NCBI GenBank assembly: GCA_945903675.1
Contig: CAMDOP010000080.1
Coordinates: forward strand, 1 to 11,969
Source of the DNA: Crenothrix polyspora
GTDB lineage: Bacteria; Pseudomonadota; Gammaproteobacteria; Methylococcales; Methylomonadaceae
Length of the DNA stretch: 11,969 nt
Reading direction: 5' to 3'
Shown here piece by piece: positions 7,187 through 11,969 of the stretch; position 1 is the first letter of the stretch; every line of letters begins with the position of its first letter. The position numbers and the translations under genes are program-made. The notes under the pieces were generated by a model. It was not told the origin of the DNA and did not search any database. It saw only the letters and a list, made by a program, of their open reading frames with translations.

Positions 7187-7286
7187 TTTCAACAAGAAAT
7201 CTGGTAAATGACGGCTATTGTAACTACCGACCTGTATTGGATAGTGAGCTATAAATGCATAATTCATTGATGTCTGGAGGGCTTTC
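7187..7286 (+). promoter_or_regulatory. Non-coding spacer with strong Shine-Dalgarno ahead of a micro-ORF
   Basis: Between the gspG hairpin and gspH lies non-coding sequence without a convincing promoter. A TATAAA occurs at about 7251 but has no well-spaced -35. The notable element is GGAGGG at 7276-7281, one of the strongest ribosome binding motifs in the window. It is 28 bases from the gspH ATG, too far to serve it directly, but five bases from a GTG at 7287. Confidence 0.4.
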
Positions 7287-7313
7287 GTGGATAAACTGAT
7301 TTTTTTGGCATGA
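7287..7313 (+). CDS. Putative 8-codon leader ORF coupled to gspH
   Basis: GTG at 7287 opens an eight-residue frame (MDKLIFLA) that stops at TGA 7311-7313, overlapping the gspH ATG as ATGA. It is preceded by GGAGGG with a five-base gap. gspH has no ribosome binding site of its own: the bases before its ATG are a T run and GGC. Its frame is closed upstream by TAA at 7292-7294, so its start cannot be moved upstream. Translation of this mini-ORF followed by re-initiation would explain how gspH is expressed. There is no homology evidence for a peptide this small. Confidence 0.35.
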   Translation: MDKLIFLA

Positions 7314-7822
7314 ACAAAGTCAAAGGCTTCACGCTGATTGAATTACTGATTGTTTTAGTTTTGATAGGCTTGATAACCGGCATGGCGATGTTGTCGATGG
7401 GAACGGCAGATCCGCGTGATCAACAAAAAATTGAAGCGGATCGTTTGGTTAAGCTTCTGGAATTGGCTACTCAAGAAGCCATGACCAGAGGTGATGTTCT
7501 GGGCTTGGAATTATTTAACCACAGTTATCGATTCACTGTTATAAAAAAACAGAAATGGCAGCCAGAAACTACCGACATGGTTTTTAGAGCGCGCGAGTTG
7601 ATGCCGCAAATGTCATTGGCTTTTTCCATGCATCAAGAGGCTGTGGTTTTAAAAAATCAGTCTATCGAAGGTGTTGATCCAACCCCCCAGATTATTTTGA
7701 CACCGGATGGTGATATGGAATTGTTTCAAATTAGCATCACCATGCAAAATAGTGATAGCACATTTTTACTGAATAATACCCCGCACGATGGCCTACTCAT
7801 TAGTAGTCAGGATAAGTCATGA
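7310..7822 (+). CDS. gspH: Minor pseudopilin GspH
   Basis: GspH is a minor pseudopilin, thought to bridge the GspI-GspJ-GspK tip to the GspG shaft. The 170-residue precursor has a very short leader MNKVKG, then FTLIELLIVLVLIGLITGMAM. Cleavage is expected between G6 and F7, with the conserved glutamate at residue 11. After the helix comes a GspH-like segment (RLVKLLELATQEAMTRGDVLGLEL, about 44-67) and a beta-rich domain that includes YRFTVIKKQKWQP. Low similarity outside the N-terminus is normal for this family, so the assignment also leans on position between gspG and gspI. The start is fixed by an upstream in-frame TAA and by the leader. Its last codon and stop overlap the gspI start (ATGA). 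Confidence 0.9.
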   Translation: MNKVKGFTLIELLIVLVLIGLITGMAMLSMGTADPRDQQKIEADRLVKLLELATQEAMTRGDVLGLELFNHSYRFTVIKKQKWQPETTDMVFRARELMPQMSLAFSMHQEAVVLKNQSIEGVDPTPQIILTPDGDMELFQISITMQNSDSTFLLNNTPHDGLLISSQDKS

Positions 7823-8193
7823 ACAAAGCACATAACAATAAAAAAGCGAATGGCTTTACCTTGCTGGAAGTGCTGATTGCCTTGGCTATATTGGCAATCT
7901 TGATGGTCAGTGCCATCAAGATTACTTCGGATAATATTAAAAACTTATGGTATTTGGAAAATAAAACGTTGGCGGCTATCGTTGCCAGTAATCATGCAGT
8001 GCTACTGCGAATAGATAAGAATAGGCCCGAAACATTGGATGGCTGGGATGAAATGGCAGGCCGACGCTGGTATTGGCAGATTAAACGTGATTTTTCAAAC
8101 ATAACAGGGATCTGGCGTTATCGAATAGATGTGTTTCTGGAAGGGGATAAAGAACCACTAGCTGGTCTGTTCAGTTATATCAGTAAAAATTAA
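7819..8193 (+). CDS. gspI: Minor pseudopilin GspI
   Basis: GspI is a minor pseudopilin that nucleates the tip complex with GspJ and GspK. The 124-residue precursor has a basic leader ending ...KKANG and the processed end FTLLEVLIALAILAILMVSA; cleavage is after G12, with glutamate at mature position 5. The short globular part contains the family-like NLWYLENKTLAAIVASNHAV segment (about 46-65), then a GWDEMAGRRWYWQI strand (about 76-89) and an RYRIDVF strand. The length is normal for GspI. The start overlaps the gspH stop by four bases, and the stop shares one base with the gspJ start (TAATG), so H-I-J are probably translationally coupled. Confidence 0.93.
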   Translation: MNKAHNNKKANGFTLLEVLIALAILAILMVSAIKITSDNIKNLWYLENKTLAAIVASNHAVLLRIDKNRPETLDGWDEMAGRRWYWQIKRDFSNITGIWRYRIDVFLEGDKEPLAGLFSYISKN

Positions 8194-8831
8194 TGAAGCA
8201 GTGCAATACAGGTAAAGTTCGTCCTGCAAAAACGATGATCATAAAGGCAGTATCGGTTAAATTTTCTGGTCAACAAGGCTTCACTTTACTGGAAATACTG
8301 ATAGCACTAGCCATTTTTGCCATCATGTCGATGATGGCTTATGCGGGTTTGGCTGCAATATTAGATGCTCGCGCAAGTACCGTCCCCAGAGCTCAACAAC
8401 TGGCGGAATTGCAAACTACTTTATATTTACTCAATGAGGATTTAAGTCAGATCATCAACAGATCCATTAGAGACGAATTTGGAACAACCGAGCCCGCTTT
8501 TTCGGTCGGTCATGGTAATGAAATAGTGGTGTTTACCCGTACGGTACCTTCTTGGTCAAATGATGCAGGTACAAATAGCTTGCTAAGAGTTAGTTACAGC
8601 TTGGAAAAGGATGTTTTATATCGACAAGTTTGGAGTCTGCCAGACAGAACCCAGCAAACAGAGTACCGGCGTCGAAAGCTCATGACTGTAAAAAGCGTAG
8701 TATTAACAAAATATGACCCAAGCACACAAACATGGGAGCCATTTACCGGTGGAATACCTACCGCACTTGATCTTAGTTTTAACCTTGATGGTTTGGGTAC
8801 AATTCACCGTTCATTTTTAATAAATCAATGA
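8193..8831 (+). CDS. gspJ: Minor pseudopilin GspJ
   Basis: GspJ is a minor pseudopilin of the GspI-J-K tip. From ATG 8193 the 212-residue precursor has a long leader, cut between G29 and F30, then FTLLEILIALAIFAIMSMMA with glutamate at mature position 5. The following LAAILDARASTVPRAQQLAELQTTLYLLNEDL (about 51-82) is characteristic of the family. Strands later include RVSYSLEKDVLYRQVW and a closing LDLSFNLDG segment. An in-frame ATG at 8235 would shorten the leader to 15 residues, closer to usual, but has no ribosome binding site. ATG 8193 is favoured by the TAATG junction with gspI. The stop overlaps the gspK start as ATGA. Confidence 0.93.
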   Translation: MKQCNTGKVRPAKTMIIKAVSVKFSGQQGFTLLEILIALAIFAIMSMMAYAGLAAILDARASTVPRAQQLAELQTTLYLLNEDLSQIINRSIRDEFGTTEPAFSVGHGNEIVVFTRTVPSWSNDAGTNSLLRVSYSLEKDVLYRQVWSLPDRTQQTEYRRRKLMTVKSVVLTKYDPSTQTWEPFTGGIPTALDLSFNLDGLGTIHRSFLINQ

Positions 8832-9778
8832 AGGTAATTAAAGCCAAACAAATTAAAGCTCAAAAAGGTATTGCGCTGATTACCGTTATGCTGGTGCTTG
8901 CGGTAGTTACAGTCGCCTTGGTATCCATGTCCAGTGACAGGCAGATGGATATTCGTAGAACAGATAATCAGCTACGTTCAACACAAGCATGGGAATATGT
9001 TTATGGACTTGAAGCGTGGGCAGCTAATCAGCTAAAACTTGATATGGATAATAACAAATACGATGCCTTAACCGACCTTTGGGGTAAACCGCTAACCATA
9101 AAGCCAACCTCTGAAGGTAGCGTAAAAGCAGATATTATTGAACTACAAGGTAAAATCAACCTGAATAATTTACTGGTTGATGGTAAAGCCAGTGAGGAAG
9201 ATGTCCAACAATTAAAGCGCTTATTGTCACATCTTGAAATAAAGCCCGAGTTGGTTGACGCCATGCTGGATTGGATCGATTCAGATATGGATATCAGATA
9301 TCCAAACGGTGCAGAAGATGAAACCTATACTCGCTTGTTGCCACCTTATCGCAGCGCCAATGTTCCGTTTGCAGAAGTGAGTGAATTATTGCGGGTTCAA
9401 GGCATAACCCTAAAGGATTATAAAAAAATGCTACCTTATATCTATGTTACTAATACGTACGAGCCAGTTAATATAAACACCGCTAGCGCAGAAGTATTAC
9501 GCACGCTAGCGCCCAACATAAAAATAGATGAAGCAGAATCTATCTATAGAGCCAGTGGCAAGCCTTTTGCAAAAGTGGATGAATTCTTAAAAGATGAAGC
9601 CATGAAAGGCATTAGTGTCAACAAAGCAAAGTTAAGCGTAGACAGCCATTTTTTTTTATTATCAGGGCATATTGACATGGGCAAAAATGGTTTGCTATTT
9701 CAGACGCAATTATCACGAAGTCAATCAGGTGATGTTAAAGTAACCAAACGCTTGCGCAGGAGTTTACTCGATGGCTGA
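8828..9778 (+). CDS. gspK: Minor pseudopilin GspK (tip subunit)
   Basis: GspK is the large minor pseudopilin capping the pseudopilus. The 316-residue precursor has a basic leader to G14, then IALITVMLVLAVVTVALVSM. Position 5 of the mature protein is threonine instead of glutamate, which is a known GspK trait, and residue 1 is isoleucine. Conserved features include SDRQMDIRRTDNQLRSTQA (36-54), GKINLNNLL (108-116), the calcium-site region DWIDSDMDIRYPNGAEDETY (148-167) and LPPYRSAN (171-178). The helix-hairpin-helix-like VNINTASAEVLRTLAP (214-229) follows. The gene overlaps gspJ by four bases and gspL by eight. Confidence 0.95.
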   Translation: MKVIKAKQIKAQKGIALITVMLVLAVVTVALVSMSSDRQMDIRRTDNQLRSTQAWEYVYGLEAWAANQLKLDMDNNKYDALTDLWGKPLTIKPTSEGSVKADIIELQGKINLNNLLVDGKASEEDVQQLKRLLSHLEIKPELVDAMLDWIDSDMDIRYPNGAEDETYTRLLPPYRSANVPFAEVSELLRVQGITLKDYKKMLPYIYVTNTYEPVNINTASAEVLRTLAPNIKIDEAESIYRASGKPFAKVDEFLKDEAMKGISVNKAKLSVDSHFFLLSGHIDMGKNGLLFQTQLSRSQSGDVKVTKRLRRSLLDG

Positions 9779-10973
9779 GCCCATTATAGTCAGGTTAATC
9801 AATCAACAAGATTTAATTGTACAATGGTTACCGGTAAAGCCCACAGGCGTTTCTGAAATACAGCAAGGTAACTTGCAGGCGCTGGCAAAAAGTATTGCTA
9901 ACAGATCTGTTATTTTGTTATTGCCAGCATCTGAAGTATTACTGTTGGCAATAGACCTTCCGGTTAAAAGCAATAACCAAATTAAAAAAGCATTGCCCTT
10001 TGCCCTTGAAGAATTGTTGGCTGACGAAATGGAAACCTACCATTTAGTTTGGCATCGCGAAGTTAAAGGTAAGCTTTATGTGGCGGCAATAAACCAAGAC
10101 AAATTCAAATCCTGTTTGGCAGATTTTGAAGTGCAGGGGATTAAATTGGATAGTGTGTATTCGGAAACTTTATGTTTGCCTTATATAGAAGGGAGTTGTT
10201 CTTTGATAATTGAGAATCAACGCGCTATTTTAAAGACTGCGCCATGGTTGGGTGGCGGTATTGATACGAATATTTTGCCGATTGTTTTGGATAAAATACT
10301 TATGGATAATCCAAGCTTGCAACCGTTACATTGTTGGTCGAATGATGAGCCTGCTCAGTGGTTATCAGAATTGTCTGTCAATCTGTCTTACCATAAAATT
10401 GATCCAGTCTTATTGCTCTTAGAGACAGACGTTAAAAAGTTGAAGGGTGAGTTAAACTTATTAACGCAGGCTTTTGAACAAAAAAATAGCCTCTCGGTGC
10501 AGTGGAAACAATGGTTGCCAGCCTTTTGTATTATTCTTTTAACAGTGATACTTCAAATCAGTGTTCTACTCAATGGTTATTGGCAAAAGAAACAAGAATT
10601 GGCAACACTTGAGGCTCAAACAGTGAGTTTGTTCAAACAAACTTTTCCCGAGGTTAAGCGTCTTGTAAATATTAAGGTTCAAGCTGAGCAACAATTAATT
10701 GACCTTAAAAAACAAAGCAAAAGCAAAGGCAGTCAATTTATGCAACTTTTATATAAAACAGGTGAGGTGCTAACTGTAAACTCGGGTGTTGAAATGCGCC
10801 AACTTGATTATATCAATGAGATTTTGCAAATTCAGTTAAATGCACCGGACATCTCTCAGGTAGAACAAATTAAACAACAACTTGAAAGTACTGATGCGTT
10901 ATCGGTAAAAATACAATCTACCGAAGTAATTTCAAACAGCGTACAGGTCAATTATGAAATTAAACAAAAATGA
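9771..10973 (+). CDS. gspL: Type II secretion platform protein GspL
   Basis: GspL recruits the ATPase GspE to the inner membrane and binds GspM. The 400 residues show a large cytoplasmic actin-like domain (about 1-235) with the conserved PASEVLLLAIDLPVKSNNQIKKALPFALEE region (52-81, the residues around KKALPFALEE being typical). A NLLTQAFEQ segment (229-237) precedes one transmembrane helix at about 248-268. The periplasmic part begins with a helical stretch (about 270-320), followed by a small ferredoxin-like domain (about 320-398). The start is well supported: AGGAG lies eight bases before ATG 9771, inside the end of gspK. The gene overlaps gspM by 20 bases. Confidence 0.94.
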   Translation: MAEPIIVRLINQQDLIVQWLPVKPTGVSEIQQGNLQALAKSIANRSVILLLPASEVLLLAIDLPVKSNNQIKKALPFALEELLADEMETYHLVWHREVKGKLYVAAINQDKFKSCLADFEVQGIKLDSVYSETLCLPYIEGSCSLIIENQRAILKTAPWLGGGIDTNILPIVLDKILMDNPSLQPLHCWSNDEPAQWLSELSVNLSYHKIDPVLLLLETDVKKLKGELNLLTQAFEQKNSLSVQWKQWLPAFCIILLTVILQISVLLNGYWQKKQELATLEAQTVSLFKQTFPEVKRLVNIKVQAEQQLIDLKKQSKSKGSQFMQLLYKTGEVLTVNSGVEMRQLDYINEILQIQLNAPDISQVEQIKQQLESTDALSVKIQSTEVISNSVQVNYEIKQK

Positions 10974-11460
10974 CATGATGCAGCGATTGACAGAGTTGTC
11001 ACCAAGAGAACGTTTGTTATCTACTGGAACAGTGTTACTTGTCTTGTCTTATGGTTTCTATCAGTTGATTTATACCCCCATTGCTGATGATAAAATATTG
11101 TTTGATCAAAAAATAGAAGTGCAAAAACAAGACTACCAGTACTTAAAAAAAATAAGTATGGAAGTTACCGAGCTCAGAAAATATCAGACAGAGGATGTTA
11201 AAAATCAGGATGGACAATCATTGCTAGCTATAATAGATTTAAGTAGTCTTCAGATGCAAATAAAACCTACCATAAAACGTGTTATCCCTGATGATGCAAA
11301 TAAAGTTACTTTATGGTTGGAAGATATCCAGTTTGATCAATTTATTGACTGGTTGATCGCGTTGGAATCTATGCATGGCATTACCGTCAATCAAATTAAC
11401 ATTACACCTGATCAATTGAAAAAAGGCTGGGTAAATATAAAAGTACAGCTGAGTAATTGA
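10954..11460 (+). CDS. gspM: Type II secretion platform protein GspM
   Basis: GspM is a bitopic inner-membrane protein that stabilises GspL. The 168 residues contain a short cytoplasmic end with LSPRERLL (15-22), typical of the family, and one membrane helix at about 22-40. A charged, likely coiled-coil stretch (about 45-82) is followed by a small periplasmic ferredoxin-like domain whose end (KKGWVNIKVQLSN) matches family style. An AGG seven bases ahead supports ATG 10954, though ATG 10975 and 10978 are in frame and lie just after the gspL stop. It is the last gene of the operon. No gspN follows; a reverse-strand gene begins three bases beyond the stop, leaving no room for a dedicated terminator. 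Confidence 0.92.
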   Translation: MKLNKNDMMQRLTELSPRERLLSTGTVLLVLSYGFYQLIYTPIADDKILFDQKIEVQKQDYQYLKKISMEVTELRKYQTEDVKNQDGQSLLAIIDLSSLQMQIKPTIKRVIPDDANKVTLWLEDIQFDQFIDWLIALESMHGITVNQINITPDQLKKGWVNIKVQLSN

Positions 11461-11463
11461 CTA

Positions 11464-11943
11464 TCATTGCTCTTTGTTTTTGTTAGGTATTTCAACTTGA
11501 CTGTATTTGTTAGTTAAATAATTTCCAAGCCAATATTTAATATCAGCTTCTTTAAAGGGTTGCGCCTCTTTAATTTGTAATAATTTCTTCCGTAGCAGAT
11601 TTTCAGGCATTAATAATAATTCAATATCACACATCCCAACAAACTTCTCGGGGTTGGCATTACCGTCATTAATAATTTTAAAAAGTTGCTGTTTTTTTAA
11701 GCCTAAATTTTGGTTAAGTTCTTCATAAAACTTAACAAACAAAGGAAGTAAGTCACTCCCCGTATGGTTAAAATCAATTAGTTCATCTGCACGATTTAAA
11801 AGGAAATTAATAGCAAATCGATAAATGTCAGACTCTCTTACCAGTAAGCGAGAGGCTAGGTTCTGGACACTTAACCGATCAGTGTTATCCAAGCGTAATG
11901 AGATAATAATTTTTTTCTTGTCTAGTATTTCATTTGAAGACAT
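11464..11943 (-). CDS. Unrecognised protein with N-terminal ribbon-helix-helix-like segment
   Basis: I do not recognise this 159-residue protein as a named family. Residues 11-18 (KIIISLRL) look like a basic beta strand. Two helices follow at about 20-33 and 36-50, with RESDIYRFAINFLLN in the second. This is the strand-helix-helix layout of ribbon-helix-helix DNA-binding proteins (CopG/MetJ/Arc type), which act as dimers. The remaining residues, about 60-148, are helical and charged (SDLLPLFVKFYEELN, then PENLLRKKLLQIKEA), with no membrane segment or catalytic motif I can see. It could be a transcriptional regulator or an antitoxin-like protein, though no toxin partner is visible. It converges with gspM across a three-base gap. 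No clear ribosome binding site precedes ATG 11943; 26 bases upstream of it remain in the window. Confidence 0.75.
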   Translation of the reverse strand: MSSNEILDKKKIIISLRLDNTDRLSVQNLASRLLVRESDIYRFAINFLLNRADELIDFNHTGSDLLPLFVKFYEELNQNLGLKKQQLFKIINDGNANPEKFVGMCDIELLLMPENLLRKKLLQIKEAQPFKEADIKYWLGNYLTNKYSQVEIPNKNKEQ

Positions 11944-11969
11944 GGTTTGAGTTGGCTATAAGAAATAAT

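Noticed and set aside
1401..11460. Type IV pilus or competence operon instead of T2SS
   Set aside because: The full C-to-M order, four-cysteine GspE, GspK-type tip pseudopilin and GspL/GspM platform proteins identify a type II secretion system.

Overview
The window is dominated by an almost uninterrupted plus-strand type II secretion system (T2SS) operon. It reads gspC-gspD-gspE-gspF-gspG-gspH-gspI-gspJ-gspK-gspL-gspM, from about 1401 to 11460. The DNA is AT-rich by eye, and the gene order and protein families are those of a gammaproteobacterium. The short GspC without a PDZ domain and the overall style would fit a low-GC Methylococcales-type methanotroph, but that placement is an inference from general resemblance, not a match to a known genome.

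Layout. Positions 1-441 hold the 3' end of a DedA-family membrane protein gene whose start lies outside the window. Positions 442-1400 are a 959-base stretch with no intact gene of convincing quality. It holds a small reverse-strand ORF that looks broken by one base in a G run, two inverted repeats, a short plus-strand coding-like tail and the probable promoter region of gspC. The gsp genes then follow with very tight junctions: ATGA overlaps at D/E, H/I and J/K, a one-base overlap at I/J, 8 bases at K/L and 20 bases at L/M. The major pseudopilin gene gspG is the exception, set apart by non-coding spacers of about 100-160 bases on both sides, each with a hairpin. The 3' spacer contains a perfect 13-bp stem and, just before gspH, a Shine-Dalgarno-led 8-codon ORF whose stop overlaps the gspH start. 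The last gene (11464-11943, minus strand) encodes a 159-residue protein with an N-terminal ribbon-helix-helix-like segment. It converges on gspM with only three bases between the stop codons.

How the genes work together. GspD is the outer-membrane secretin. GspC links it to the inner-membrane platform (GspF, GspL, GspM). GspE is the cytoplasmic ATPase docked on GspL. GspG is the main subunit of the periplasmic pseudopilus, and GspH, GspI, GspJ and GspK are its minor tip pseudopilins. Folded exoproteins are thereby expelled from the periplasm. No gspN, prepilin peptidase gene (gspO/pilD) or pilotin gene is visible, so pseudopilin processing must rely on a peptidase encoded elsewhere. I see no CRISPR array, rRNA, tRNA or intact insertion sequence. 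The T2SS itself is a well-known machine. The less ordinary parts are the regulatory architecture around gspG/gspH, the decayed-looking island upstream of gspC and the unrecognised convergent DNA-binding-like gene.
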